Below, one piece after another: positions 1 to 11,834 of a DNA stretch of 64,000 bases. The position numbers were made by a program, and so were the translations under genes. This DNA comes from Folioceros fuciformis (taxonomy: Eukaryota > Anthocerotophyta > Anthocerotopsida > Anthocerotales): NCBI GenBank assembly GCA_049999805.1, contig JBNGIO010006217.1, positions 124,543 to 188,542 of the forward strand. The letters are read 5' to 3'. Numbering within the stretch: position 1 is the stretch's first letter; each line of letters starts with the position of its first letter. Below the pieces are notes generated by a model that did no database searches, was not told the DNA's origin, and was given only the letters and a program-made list of their open reading frames with translations.

Positions 1-1842
1 CACCGGCTCTGCTCACGGTACGAAGCCGTCCAGCGACAAGTGTAGCTGGAAACTTTACAGCTTCATATGCCTGCTGACCATTTTTTCGGTTTCGATGAGC
101 AAGACCTTTTTCGCGGACTCCTACTGAAGCTCCGAGCTCTTTGCCTCTAGCAAACTAACTTCCTGTGCAGGCAGAGGGGAAAGCTCTTAGCACAATCATA
201 TCCGTGATGGCAGGTATGTATGTGAATATGACGAACAAAATACATTTCAACTGACCTTGGATGTGAAGTAATAATGGTAATCGCTAACCCTCATGTCCGC
301 AACACCGAGAGCTCCCTGATGCCACCGCAAGACGAGACAAGCCGTGAATACGAGTGCAAAACCACAGAAAGGAAAGGGGAGTAAACTTCCGGGCCGACAG
401 GAAAATCTAACCTGCTTCACAAGCAATTACAGCGACTCGGGACAGCCCGCCCCGGACTCTTGCAAGGGCAGGCTGTCACCTAGGCAGTCTGCTCAAGTGC
501 AGAGGAGCCATGCAATAGTTGAAGTAGAGTTGCTACAGATAGTCCGTCTATCAATCCCTGATCTCAGACATGAGCAGCCTGCTAGAAAAGTTTCTCCCCA
601 GGTCTGCATGATGAATGATCACACCATCCACCCTTCTCAACTCCTCCACACGTTCTCTTCTGAGGACCTCGGGGCAAAACCTTGCCTTTCCCCCATCCGA
701 TTAGCGCATTCACCAGTCCTTGCAATCTCAAGGTCCTTCACCAGACCCTCTTGCTGGACAAGAGACGAGACACCAATCAAAAGAGCACCGCAAAATCCTA
801 ACGTGCTGCAGAGACAACACCCGATTCATTCAAACTCAAACCCTACCTCAGATCGTCATGCAAAACGGCAACACGGATTCTGTCCTTCGCCTCACCGGGC
901 TTCTACTTTCACATCACTCCCTGCGAACTCACATAGATACAGCACCATAGCCTCTGGAGCTCCTCAGAGTCAACAACACCTCGCTCTCGCCTGGAAAGGC
1001 ATAGTCCAGCAGCTCCGTTCTGGTCGCCATCGCCGACTATTGCTGCTGCTTCCCGTCTTCCTCGTCCCCCACTGCGTCTTCTGATCTGATTATTCCAGCC
1101 ACTCTCCATCAAGGCAAACTACATCATCTCGCAGGCAAGGAAAACCGCTACCAGCATAATTCACGATTGGAACGTCAGGCGTCAGGACACACGACTTCCC
1201 GGTGCCGGACACTGCACAGGCACCGACACTGGTAGAAGGGCCTGCTCCTTCGCTAGAGAGGGTGACATCCCCCGGCCGGGAAAATATAGTTGGGTCGCAT
1301 ATTTAAACAGCGACTGGGAATCTTCCCCGAAAGCTACCATTTGTCTCTGGGCGCCGTGGCGACCGCTTGGTCTAGCGTGGCGTACACCGGACGTTGCTGG
1401 GGCTGGTTTTAGGGGGAAGATACTAGCCGGTTGCCGCCAGGTGAGCAGCTTATGGTTGGTCCTGGTTGGAGTCGCTATAAAGAGGTTGCCGGCAGGGTAA
1501 AGTGTGGTGGCCATGGTCCAAGAAGGCGGACGAGCGTGGGGGAAAAAGGAAGGAACGAGAGAAGGAATTGATCGCTACAGCCCCACTGATTCCTGTCCTT
1601 GCGTGACGCACGCGCTGTGGTCCCGTGTTGTGATTTCCGGCTTTTACCCGTTTTGTTTGTGGGCTGGACTGGACTGGACTGGACTGCCTGAATTTCTTCC
1701 TCGGCCTGCTGGGTCGGACTTGTCTTCTTCAGTTGGTGAAGGGCAGGAGTTGGGCGGTGGATTTGAGTGGCATTGTGCGGGCATGGGGAGGAGGAAATTC
1801 GGAGATTCTAACGAAGAAGACGTGGCTTGATGCGGTGAGGGG
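1..1842. other. Upstream region without a secure gene
   Basis: I see no reading frame with family resemblance or protein-like composition here. The longest open frames are low-complexity and overlap one another on both strands. A short in-frame stretch from about 67 to 168 ends in a stop and could be the tail of a gene lying to the left, but no family is recognisable. A pentanucleotide microsatellite (five GGACT units) lies at 1666-1685. The last few hundred bases probably hold the promoter and 5' leader of the transporter gene that follows. Confidence 0.5.
1666..1685. repeat. (GGACT)5 microsatellite
   Basis: Five perfect tandem copies of GGACT directly upstream of the CRT-like transporter gene, probably in its promoter or 5' leader. 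Confidence 0.85.
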
Positions 1843-4212
1843 GTGGGGGTGGGCGATTTTAGAACTTGGGACTCAGGATTGGCATTGGAGATGGCGGAGG
1901 CCGCTCTGGTGCGTGGAGGGATTGCGGGAGGGAGAAAGTGCGCTCTCCTTCCGGCAATGATTGCGGCGTCGCGGCAGCGCAGGTTATCGCTGTATTTGGC
2001 TGCTTCGTCGTCGGTAGGAAGTGGGAGGCTGAGATCGAGTTTGTGCTCCTGCGTGGATAGGGATGGGGCGTTGGGTTCTGCATTTTCAACGCTTTTTGAT
2101 CCCTCGTGCTCTTCCTCGGTGGTAAGTGGAGCCCGTTTTGGGTCTCTGGGGCTGAGGGAAAGAAGGAATCTGGGGCCTCGTGTTGGGAGGAGTCGGTCGT
2201 ACGCGAGAGATGGAGCTGGGGACGCAGATGACCTTGTTGCAAACCTGTATACTGCTTTGGATGGGGATGAGCAGGAGAAGCCGAGGAATGTGTGGAGGGT
2301 TGGAGAGGTGGATGTGCCGAAACAGCTGCTGTTCACCATTCTAGCGGCTGGTCTGACCATTTCCTTCGCCGTGAGTAACAAGATTTTGTACAAGATGGCC
2401 TTGGTGCCCATGGCGAGATATCCGTTCTTTTTGGCACAGTTGACGACGTTCGGGTCAGTCAGTGGTTTCTTCAGTACTCTTCGCGTTGTCTTGGGGACAT
2501 GTTCTCCCCCTTGCAATGCAGAGCATAAATGTTTCATGTCCTGATGTACAGGTATGTCGCAGTTTACTTCTCAATTCTATATATCCGCTACCGCGCAGGA
2601 ATTGTGACAAAGGAGATGTTAGAGCTTCCTAAGAGTAGATTAGCTGCCATTGGTGGGTTGGAGGCTTTGGCCATAGCTTCGGGAATGGCATCTGCAGGTA
2701 ACTGAGGTTAGCCTCTTGGGCAAGGACCGTCTCGTCATAATTCTGTTGGGGCTTCATTTTTGAATGTGGGTGCATGGGTGGTTGATTCTGTGCAGCGGTT
2801 CTCCCGGGAGCTGCTATTCCTATCCTAGCTCAGGTAGTTGGCGCATAGCATGAGAGGGAAGCTCAGGTTGATTTGCTGATCTTTGAATTGGGTTTGTTCC
2901 TATGTTGCTGCGTTGTAGCTGATGTCCCTTCTTTCTCCGATGGATTTGGTGGCGTGCAGGTGTATTTGGTGTGGCAGCTGCTGCTCTCATATTCTTTTCT
3001 TGGGAAACGATACACTCTGGGCCAATTGGCCGGTTGTTGGCTCGTCATTATTGGAGTCGTGATTGTGGTTGCAAGGTACTTGACTGCAAAGCTTCTGGGG
3101 GCCCAGCTTTATCTCTTGTCACTGCCCGTAGAATGCGACTGGCGCTGATCCTCTTGCGGGCTGGTTGACTTGTTTGCAGTGGAAGTAAAGGGACTTTATC
3201 CCTTGAGCCTCAAATTCTCTGGTCCATTTTGATGATAGTGTCAACTGGTTTCTCTGCTGCTGCCAACATTCTGAAGGTCAGGCTTGTTTCCGTTTTTCAC
3301 ATCAGCCTCTTGCCCCTCTTGACTTCTTGTCCTTTCTGAATCTCCACTGGTGGAATGGAATCAGGAAGCTGTGTTTCAAGATGCCAGCAGGCGCATAAAG
3401 GTGTGTTATCTGTCTTGATTTCCTCCCATTTCATGCATACACAGCTACAACGCCGTGGGACCTTCTTCGTCTTATTTTTGATATGGATCCAGGGAGGTGT
3501 CGACATCTTCGTGGTGAACTCATTCGGATCAGGATTCCAGGTAGATTCCTGTCCACCGAAGAATGTAACTCTGGGTTGCATGCAGGATGACCCAAGGATT
3601 CTGACATCTTCGGTACCATGTTTACGTCCCCGATGCAGGCTCTATTTGTCCTGCTTTTACTCCCCTTTCTCTCGAATCTGAGAGGGATACCTTTTCTGGA
3701 GCTACCGATGTATTTCAGGGACGGAGCGGCCTGCTTTCTGAACACGGGTTCTTTAGTTGGGGGTATGGTCTATGTTTCAGACGTAATGTGCTCGCTGTGT
3801 TTCTGAGCTGTTTGTGCGGATTAGCAAGTTTTGAGGATCGTTGATTGGTTGTGCAGCTTGTGATGGAGCTCCTCTCGTTCCTCTGTTGTACATATTTGTG
3901 AATCTATCTTTCAACATCGCGGCCCTGACGCTTTTGAAAAGAACTTCGGCGATTGTAGCTTCCCTTGTCATGACGCTGGCTGGTGAGATTTCCACAACAA
4001 CATGCTTTGCCTTCTTGCATGATCTGATGACCCTTGGTCTAAAAGCTTTTCTCTGGCTTTCAACAGTGCCCCTAGGTGTGTGGAGCTTCACCCTGAACTT
4101 GCCATACCTAGGACCGCCTTCTCCTCTGCCTCCACGTCTTTGGTTTGGTGCCTTTGTTCTAGTGTCTGGCCTGGCGGCTTACAATTACGCTTCTCAGACT
4201 AGAAAAGGCTAA
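1843..4212 (+). CDS. CLT: CRT-like transporter (CLT family), plastid thiol/glutathione exporter
   Basis: This nine-exon gene encodes a polytopic membrane protein of the CRT-like (CLT) family, in the drug/metabolite transporter superfamily. Arabidopsis CLT1-3 sit in the plastid envelope and move glutathione and gamma-glutamylcysteine between plastid and cytosol. Exons: 1843-2453, 2552-2697, 2796-2833, 2960-3075, 3180-3276, 3365-3400, 3493-3540, 3639-3762, 3857-4212; all junctions are GT-AG and keep frame. About 150 N-terminal residues are Arg/Ser-rich and look like a transit peptide. About ten hydrophobic segments follow. Family landmarks are LPGAAIPIL, FVVNSFGSGFQ, NLSFNIAALTLLKR and a C-terminal AAYNYASQTRKG. 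The start could instead be the in-frame Met at 1891 (MAEAALVRGG). The family call is firm; the substrate is inferred from Arabidopsis. Confidence 0.9.
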
Positions 4213-4576
4213 GAAGTGTAAAACTCCTGCTTGGCAACTGGGGTAGGAAAATTGGTGCAGAACTTGGCATCTTCTCTGTACAAATCACACAAGAACATTT
4301 TTGCAGGCAGGACATGGTTGTCCATCTACCATCGAATGTATTATTTATTCCATGTCAACAGGCTACTTTGCCCAGTGACTGTTGCAGTGTGCGCAAAGTT
4401 ACAGCATCAATGTGCCGTTGCCTTATAGATCTGCAGGGTTTGGTCTCCTGTAGTTCCAACAGTTACAGTAATAGCCACGACGTCACTCATCAGACATAGC
4501 TACGTATCAAATTGGTCTATTGATCTGTAACCTGTGAAAGCGCATCCTTACTCTAAGGGGTCACGGACGGGAATCT

Positions 4577-6499
4577 CTATATCACACTCCAGACAGTACT
4601 TGCTATTCTGGACGATAGGTCACAAAACATGCACACTTTTCTGAATAAGACGTCTATAATGCTTCCTCTCTGTACATCCTTATCTCTACTTTGTTTGTTC
4701 CAAAGATGGATTGCGTAGGAAGCGCTCTCCAGCTGCTCGAGCTTCGCAAGTTGCCAGTCCATCTCCTCCTGTGTGCTTGGACTCCTGAAGAATTTTCCGA
4801 TCCTTGCCCAGTTGACAGGGTAAAACGCAGATGGAGAAGCTATGCAGAAGTTGTATCCCTCACGGCCAACCAAGTTTCGAGTGACGCGGGTAGCCAAGTA
4901 GGGCCCATTGTGACCCCATTTGTTGCCATTAAAAGTCGTGGCGAACTCCTGAATATATTTGTACAGAACAGGGCTCTTCTTGTCAAAGATCATCACCGCA
5001 TTGTTTAGCCGAGCCCATTCTCCTGTTGAGGCATATACGCTCTGGGCCCCGATGACGTTTCTCAGGCCCGAGAGATCCCTTAGCAACAGAACATCATTGT
5101 CTACGTAAATTCCACCATATTTGTACAAAGCAGCCATCCGCAAGATGTTGGACAAGTTTTGACTTAGCGATATCTCGCCTGGGTCTTGGTTCCCGCTCTT
5201 GAGAGCTTTGAACCAGTCAGCTGCAGGAGTGCCTCTAAAAAGAAAGGGGAGATCAGGAGAAACCGCTGTAACCCGCAGGCTTCTGTCTGCAAAGGGCTGC
5301 AGCATCTTTCTTCCCTCTGAAGTGTCAAAGGACCTGGAAAGTATGACGACACAGGCAGAAGGGTGCATGGTCAACACACTCTCCAGGCATATATGCTCCC
5401 GAGGACCAAAAGCTGAAAGGGGCGCTATCCAGGTTAGGAAAAACCGGAGCTTGCACTCCCCTGATTTGTTAGTAGCTTCACTGGAATGTACATAATTCCC
5501 ATCGTGCCCTTCACCCGATGGGCCTGGAGGTTTCCCAGGATCCCTGACATGCCCGGACCTGTCATCCACCCGCTCTGAGTCCAACAACGAGAACCTCTCC
5601 TGGGTCGTCTGCTCCGGACGCAACCCAGATTCATTCCTCGTTCCTTCACTTTCCTTCCTCACTAAATAATCAGGACTACTGAAAAAATCTTTCAAGCGCC
5701 TGGAAAACTGCTGAGAGACAGAGTCCACTCGTAGGATTTTGAAGTTTTCCCAATTGAGCTTCAGCCACTTTCGCCTTCCCTGAGACGTGAACTTCTGAAG
5801 ATATTGCCGCAGGTCCATCCCATCCAGTTCCCCTCTCCAGTTGAGCAACTCAGAAATTGAGACTGTTCCTCCTTCATCCTCTGCAAGAGGCTGGCTGGTT
5901 CTAACGGGCTTCTTTTTTTTCTCGGGCTTCAACGGAACTGCTAGTCCAGCAGGGTCAAGCCCTGGCCCGCTTACGCCAGAAACCTCCTTCCCCTCTTGGT
6001 CTGGTCCTGAAGTTCCTCTGCTCTCCTCAGCCAAAGTTGCCTTGCTCTGCAGGTAAGCTCCTGCGTGACTATTGTCTACAACGTTTCTATACAGAATGTG
6101 TATCACCTCCTTACCTTTGGTCCCCTCCCCCAGAATGCTCTTCCCGTCCACGACAAGAGTCTCATTTTCCCTGTAGGTAAGCTTGCCATATTCAGGCAGT
6201 CTCAGAGGCTGCACAGTGTAAGAGTCATTCACCGTGTTGGAGCGACTGCGCAGTGAAACATCAGAGCCTGGCCACACCGTCATAGACAGGGACGGCGATA
6301 TCGTATGGCGAGGTAGGAGTTCGCGCACGCATACGACAAGGAAAAGTACAAGCACAACGCCGGTCAGGGAAACTGACGGGAGCCACGGCAGAGGTCCCCT
6401 TCGAACACAAGCACGTTTTCCTCCAAGGTTCAAGTTTGACGGCATTTCTCGGAGCTTCCGCCTCTCAGTACTCAGCATACTCGACTTCCGTGGTGTCAA
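4577..6499 (-). CDS. GT32-family glycosyltransferase (alpha-1,4-GT/Gb3-synthase-like), type II membrane protein
   Basis: A single-exon gene for 640 residues. A short basic cytoplasmic tail is followed by one hydrophobic anchor (about residues 40-62, SVSLTGVVLVLFLVVCV), then a long Ser/Glu/Lys-rich stem to about residue 345 and a C-terminal catalytic domain. This domain has the GT32 'sugar-binding DXD' core: FLTWIAPLSAFGPREH at its start, then LRMAALYKYGGIYVDNDVLLL with the DXD at D467-N468-D469, and a terminal alpha-1,4-glycosyltransferase region (NNAVMIFDK, HNGPYLATRV, AIHLWNK). The topology is that of a Golgi resident enzyme. Plant members of this clade (At4g19900-like) have poorly defined acceptors, so I give no substrate. 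The start may be the first Met or the Met at residue 8. It is convergent with the CLT gene, 364 bases apart. Confidence 0.88.
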   Translation of the reverse strand: MTPRKSSMLSTERRKLREMPSNLNLGGKRACVRRGPLPWLPSVSLTGVVLVLFLVVCVRELLPRHTISPSLSMTVWPGSDVSLRSRSNTVNDSYTVQPLRLPEYGKLTYRENETLVVDGKSILGEGTKGKEVIHILYRNVVDNSHAGAYLQSKATLAEESRGTSGPDQEGKEVSGVSGPGLDPAGLAVPLKPEKKKKPVRTSQPLAEDEGGTVSISELLNWRGELDGMDLRQYLQKFTSQGRRKWLKLNWENFKILRVDSVSQQFSRRLKDFFSSPDYLVRKESEGTRNESGLRPEQTTQERFSLLDSERVDDRSGHVRDPGKPPGPSGEGHDGNYVHSSEATNKSGECKLRFFLTWIAPLSAFGPREHICLESVLTMHPSACVVILSRSFDTSEGRKMLQPFADRSLRVTAVSPDLPFLFRGTPAADWFKALKSGNQDPGEISLSQNLSNILRMAALYKYGGIYVDNDVLLLRDLSGLRNVIGAQSVYASTGEWARLNNAVMIFDKKSPVLYKYIQEFATTFNGNKWGHNGPYLATRVTRNLVGREGYNFCIASPSAFYPVNWARIGKFFRSPSTQEEMDWQLAKLEQLESASYAIHLWNKQSRDKDVQRGSIIDVLFRKVCMFCDLSSRIASTVWSVI

Positions 6500-8912
6500 A
6501 TGGTGCGCTGATGACAGATGAGGGTGTCAAACACGCCGACTGCGGGAATACCTTCGCCACTGCAATTCCCGAACTAATCACCTCACTCCTGCCAAAATCA
6601 AACACAATCCCCCGGATCCCCACGCTACCGGGAGCTGCACATGCGTGCAAGCCTTGCACCTCCTTCACACCTGCAACAAATTGCGAGAAAGACGCAAAGG
6701 CTCTCAGCAAGCGAACCAAGAAACGAACAATGCGACAGCAAACCGTCACAAAGCACGCCGATCATCTACCTCACACAACCAAACCTTGATCCTCATAAAA
6801 CTGGAGGCATCGTTTGCCAATTGAACCTCACTCAACACCCACACACACCACGACGCAAAACAAGCACCTCGGCCGCCACGCAGTCAAGAAATCCTAAGAA
6901 AACCGGGAATCTTTCATCCTCCACAGCACACGCTTCACAAATCAAACAGAGCTCCAGCCGAATTCCAACCTCATCCATCCATCCAGCACCAAGCCTCGCT
7001 TGCTGCGATCCAGCTGCAGCTTCACAAATTCGAATGCCACCGAGAGCACCTCGGAGGACGCTACCCGGATGTGAGGCCGATGGCAAGGCAGGCTCAAATC
7101 GCACCAAGCCGTGGCTGCAAATCCAACATGGGCAGGCCCGGCACACCTGGCCTGCCCCGCAGCCGCTCATACATAGCAAGCGAGGATGCCACAGACCGGG
7201 AATTGCAATGCGACAGCCACACCCCGGCCTTGCCTGGGCCAGTCCATGCCACACGCAAAGCACCGGCAGGAGCCACAGCCAGGGCCAGGGCCAGCAGCAG
7301 CCGCAAGGAGACGTGCAGGCATTTGCGATCTTTACGCTCCGGCGCACTCACTCTTGTCCAGGGTCCATGCCTGCCCAAACTTTTTCTCATCATTTTTCTT
7401 TGTCTGCAATGCCGTCCCGATCCAGCCTCCTCACCCCAGTCTGGTCCTGCAATTCAAAAAAGTGCAGCCTTTCATTTTCAAAAATCCCAACGTTTTACCC
7501 GTCGGGGGGTGCGCATTCCCACAGGATATTTTTTGGGGTGTGTTCGACGTCAGGAAACATAGTGTGTCCCATCCTCATATTTACGTAGCCAGTTCCAATG
7601 CTTACCTTAGCATATATGTATACATTTTAAAAAACATATGTGCTAATAATATAAGTGTAGAAGAGTAGATATCCATGTGCCTAAAGAATGTACATACATA
7701 CGATGTAGATCGTGTGAGCGGCGGGCTTGCGCCGCTCGGGCTGATACGGTTTCGCCAGACAGCCGCTTCGGTGCCCTTCAATGAGAGCCTCCAACTTCCA
7801 TGAGTGGCAACGGTTTTGGTGCCCTCCGCCTTTAACGAGCGGCGCGAACGTGTGACCCACGCCATCTCATGATCCCCTTCCGTTACCTTTCCTTCCAGCC
7901 CCGTTCCGTTGATATGCGTTCCATTCCGTTAAGCCATGGATGGAGCCCGCTGCCCGCCCAGTCTCCGGCAGGGCACATGGCCGGTGTTGGGCGATATAGG
8001 CGGGTGGATATTCATGTGTTGAAATATCTGCGGCAACGAGACAGTAGCCAGGTAAGACGCCACCGACGTCCAGTGCACGCGGACAGGAGACCAGGAGGGC
8101 ACGAGGGAAACGAACCTTTGTCAGAGCGGAATCCAGGCCAGTCAGATGCCATCCAGGAGATGGCGGGCTCCAGAAGTTCGGGGCCGCACGACTCACGAGT
8201 CGACGTCGGGGGCCCTTCGCTCCTTCGACACGCGGAGAAACCTTAACGGACGCCGGCTGCCTGTCCTGCCACACAACCCAGCACTTCCTTTAGCAGGAGG
8301 AGCAAGCCATCCGTGTCCCTCCAATTCCACCTCCAATCCGACAAGCTCTGCTAAAATCGAGATGGGGAAACGGTGGAAGGAAGTCAACCTGCATCAGCTT
8401 TTCCGTCTCTGCATTAGCTTTTCCGTCTCTGCATTGGCCTGCCCAGAGCAGTGGAGAGAGGACAGTGAGAAGGGATAGTACATACAGCTCTGGCGACGTG
8501 GATCGTGATCCCGTGCAGCCCACCCTGGTGGAGAGCGACAAGGTGGAGAAGGCAGGTGGCTCATCACAATGGGCATGAAAATGGGGCGAAAGTGGGCATG
8601 ACAGTGGCATGCATACATACGACGAGAGAAGCAAAGAAAGCGTTGCAACTTTCCACCAGCAAAGAACTTGGTGCACATAATGGAGACAAAGGACGAAGCA
8701 TGCGTTGTGGTTTCACCGTACATATCAGTTACCCAATTGTCATATTGTATGTGCCATCGTGACCTGCTTGCCTGACAGCAGATGTGGCCACGTTAGATGC
8801 AGCCGAGCCTGAGCCATTTATGACAGTCTTGGAAAGACAATGAGAGCGGGAAAGCCCCAGCAGGAAGAAGCCGATGTGACGCGTAGCAAGCTGCTGTTGC
8901 CTTGACCGGATG
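6500..8912. other. Intergenic region, no supported gene
   Basis: Between the start of the GT32 gene and the 3' end of the CBL gene, both on the minus strand. Open frames at 6641-7588 (+) and 6832-7347 (-) overlap on opposite strands, are Cys/Pro/Arg-rich or Gln/Arg-rich, and resemble nothing I know; GC-rich sequence leaves such frames by chance. About 7590-7710 is AT-rich. A perfect 20-base tandem duplication lies at 8396-8435. The part next to 6500 should hold the GT32 promoter and leader. Confidence 0.5.
8396..8435. repeat. 20-bp tandem duplication
   Basis: Two adjacent perfect copies of AGCTTTTCCGTCTCTGCATT downstream of the CBL gene. No function apparent. Confidence 0.85.
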
Positions 8913-11695
8913 CTAGTGCCGTGGAGCGGTGCTGAGAGCATTCAACAAATCTGAAATCAGGTCGTCCACGTCTTCTATGCCCACCTGCGAAGTGACACGG
9001 CCCAGAGGCACCCATCAACGTCGGTCCGGATGACGGGCATGAAAGGGATAGCTGAGAGGCATTCGATACATGTGAGATGACCTAGGAGGGCCTAAACAAG
9101 AGAGAGACTGGTTGATGGCACGTACTGAGAGACGGATCAAGTCCTCGAACAAGCCTCTCGCTTTCCGAACCTCTGCTGGAATGCTGGCGTGAGACATGAA
9201 GCAAGGTAAGCTGATTAACGACTTCACGCTACCTGCATCAGGATGTGTACGACAACAAAGAGTCACATCATTCCCATGTGCACAGCGAAGTGGAATCTAC
9301 ATCGGGACAGCACGTGCACAGCGAAGTGGGGACTACATCAGTAAAGGGATGTAGCGATCAGCTTACCAAAGCTTACAGTGATGCTGAAAAGCTTGGTCTG
9401 TTCAGCAATGTGCTTGGAGATCTCCAGGGACCCTGTCGTGAAGCTCAACACAGAACCTGCACCTTTGCACTGTTGTCCACAGCATATCAGCAACCTGAGA
9501 CTTCGGTGTAAGGTGTAAGGTTGTGCAACGGCTGGACGTGGGTCACCTGAGAAAAGTGGAGATCACGCCCAGGGTGGCCAGGCAGCCCCGCGTAGTTCAC
9601 TCGTTTGACAAGAGTGTGTCCTGCCAGGAATTCGGCGATCTTCTGTGCACTGGCCTGTTGAACTGGGAACATCTCAGCAGGTTTGACAAGGGAAAGAGTA
9701 CAGAACAAAGGCAAACAGACAAAGTGGATATCTGCATCTGAGCACCTGCTGCTTCTCTACCCTCAGGGCCATCGTCTTGATGCCCCGGAGGCACAACCAG
9801 CAGTCAAACGGTGCTAGACCTGTCCCCTCTGCATTCTGGAGGAAGTAGATATCTTTCGCCAAGCTGCAACGAGGGAAAATCAGCCCTCACCGTATAAGCC
9901 ACGATTCATGGTGAAGCAGCTACAGATACACACCTCTCCCCCTTCACAGCCAGGATCCCCGCCATCACATCACTGTGACCAGCAATGAATTTTGTGGCTG
10001 AGTGCATCACGATGTCTGCACAAGCACTGACATGAGAAGTTGAAGCCAACCAATTCAAAACCACTTAGCAACACACTAATTATTAAAGCACCTGCTCCGA
10101 GGGACAGTGGTTTGGAAAGAACGGGAGACATGATGCTGTTATCAACAATCACAATAGCTCCGTATTCGTGTGCCACTTTTGATATTGCCTGCCCACGGTC
10201 AGTTGCTAACCTGTTTTAGTGACGTTCCTACTGGTGAATCAAGAAAACAAGATAATTAAAGCCAGAGTGATCGGATGAGAAACCCGGATATCAGATATCT
10301 GCTGTCGTGGGTTAGTTGGACTTTCTAGCCAGACGAGCTTTGTCTTAGGCCCAATAGAAGCTTTTACTTCTTCCAGATTGCTTGTGTCTATTCTCCTACA
10401 CATAAAATCCACAGCAAATCAAAACAAAGATGATACCAGACAAATCAAAATGCAGTAAGTCAAAACAGTGAAAAAGAACTCCCCGCATGGAAAAAATTAT
10501 AGCTTACTTCACGATAACACCCGATTTCGGCACAACTCTCGATAGGAGCCTATCAGATCCCCCATATATGTCATCACCAGCCACAATCTCCTGCCCTGCA
10601 GACAAACACAATCCGTGATAGGAACGCTTAGATTTGTTCAGAAGGAAGACCAAACAAGCATACATTAGCCATGCCTCACCTGCTTGAACCAGATGTGTCA
10701 CTGTAGCCAAAGCAGCCATCCCAGTACTGAAGGAGAATGCTCGATCCGCACCCTCAAGCTGAGCGACCAATCTGATTGTCCACTGTCAACTCAAATTCTA
10801 TAATAAAAGCCTTAATTGTAACGAATGTCTGGAAGAGCAAATCCTGCCAGAAAATGACCTTACTCACTTCTCCAGGGCATCACGTGTCGGGTTGCCACTC
10901 CTTGTGTAGTCATACTGGCCATTCTCTGTGGCCGAGGGCTGGCATCAACAGAAAGGAAATGCAAGGAACACATGACTCAGCTTCTGGAAATCCAAGTGCC
11001 CCGTTCAGACATAATGTAGCAAGAGGATACCTGCTTGAAGGTCGCGGTCTGGTACAGGGGAGTGCTAAGAGCTTCATATGGATCAAACGAATTATCCAGT
11101 TGCAGCAGCTGCGTTGAGACGCTCAGCTCTCTTTTCTGTACAGCTGAGAGAGACCAAATTCTTATCATTGCGATGACCAGTCCAAGCCTCAGCAGCTTGG
11201 CACCACAGAGCGCTTCTCACTTCAGGTAAGAGAATACAAATGTCACAGCCGCAAATTACCAGCATCTGGCGCTTTCAACAACTCCAGAGCATCTCCCTTT
11301 TTCACCACAGTATCATCAACTACGGATTCCCCTGCGTGAGGTTCAGCACGACACCTCACCCCCACAGATATTGATTGCCATTTGGCATTCCCCAAAGCTC
11401 CGTTGTGGCATATCTGCAAGTAGACGGTAAAAAAAATATTTTGACTCTCACATTCCGAAGCAAGAGCAGTCCTCAGTCTCACCTTCAGACCCAGCCCTAC
11501 AAAGTGAGAGCCACATGCTCTGCGGGGAAGGCGAGAGCCTCTCAACGACGAGCTCCGGCTGACAGGAAACCGTGGAAGCTCTTCCACTACTGTACGTGCA
11601 TGGAAGGACGAGGCAGCCCTCTCCATGGCCACCGCCATCGCCTTCCTGCGCTGAGCGTGGAATCGATTCCCAGCTATGGGAAAGGCGTTATACAA
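8913..11695 (-). CDS. CBL: Cystathionine beta-lyase, plastidial
   Basis: A PLP enzyme of methionine synthesis that cleaves cystathionine to homocysteine, pyruvate and ammonia, in plastids. Fourteen exons (transcript order): 11695-11483, 11413-11260, 11143-11031, 10938-10868, 10771-10680, 10595-10508, 10395-10284, 10188-10092, 10015-9934, 9863-9746, 9654-9547, 9469-9367, 9232-9126, 8984-8913. They join in frame to 509 residues from the first Met; starting at the in-frame Met at 11638 ([18 protein letters not shown], transit-peptide-like) gives 490. Landmarks are [41 protein letters not shown], the PLP lysine in [15 protein letters not shown], and [15 protein letters not shown] near the end. 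These favour beta-lyase over gamma-synthase. Intron 1 is 69 bases, a multiple of three without a stop. The gene is divergent from the small gene at 11835, with 139 bases between the start codons. Confidence 0.95.
9277..9330. repeat. Short direct repeat inside a CBL intron
   Basis: GTGCACAGCGAAGTGG occurs twice, about 36 bases apart, in the intron between exons 12 and 13 of the CBL gene. Probably a simple local duplication. Confidence 0.7.
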
Positions 11696-11834
11696 TCACG
11701 TTGAAAACGGAGTCCGTTGCAGTAGTTGCACGTTCGGTTCACGGGTTAGGGATGCAGGTCGAACTTCTGCCCTTTTCCCGTTTTACAATTCAGATCAAAA
11801 TTGTGGAAGATAGAGCGACGACGCTGACACGGCG
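11696..11834. promoter_or_regulatory. Candidate bidirectional promoter between CBL and the ASCC2-tail-like gene
   Basis: Only 139 bases separate the outermost start codons of two divergent genes, so both promoters and 5' leaders must fit here or overlap the neighbouring gene. I see no clear TATA box. Inferred from gene arrangement only. If CBL starts at 11638, the spacing becomes 196 bases. Confidence 0.45.

Noticed and set aside
1-168. Possible terminal exon (PADHFFGFDEQDLFRG) ending at 166-168
   Set aside because: Too short, upstream frame has a stop that only a 21-base intron would remove, and no family is recognised.
344-1084. 246-codon open frame near the left end
   Set aside because: No recognisable domain, unusual Ser/Pro/His/Arg-rich composition, overlapped by equally long frames on both strands; likely chance.
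1644-2537. Long minus-strand frame opposite exon 1 of the CLT gene
   Set aside because: It is the shadow of the GC-rich transit-peptide exon; the plus-strand exons join to a complete known family.
6641-7588. 315-codon plus frame and overlapping minus frames (one with a signal-peptide-like hydrophobic stretch at 7094-7393)
   Set aside because: Low-complexity, no family resemblance, contradictory overlaps; no conserved motif to support any of them.
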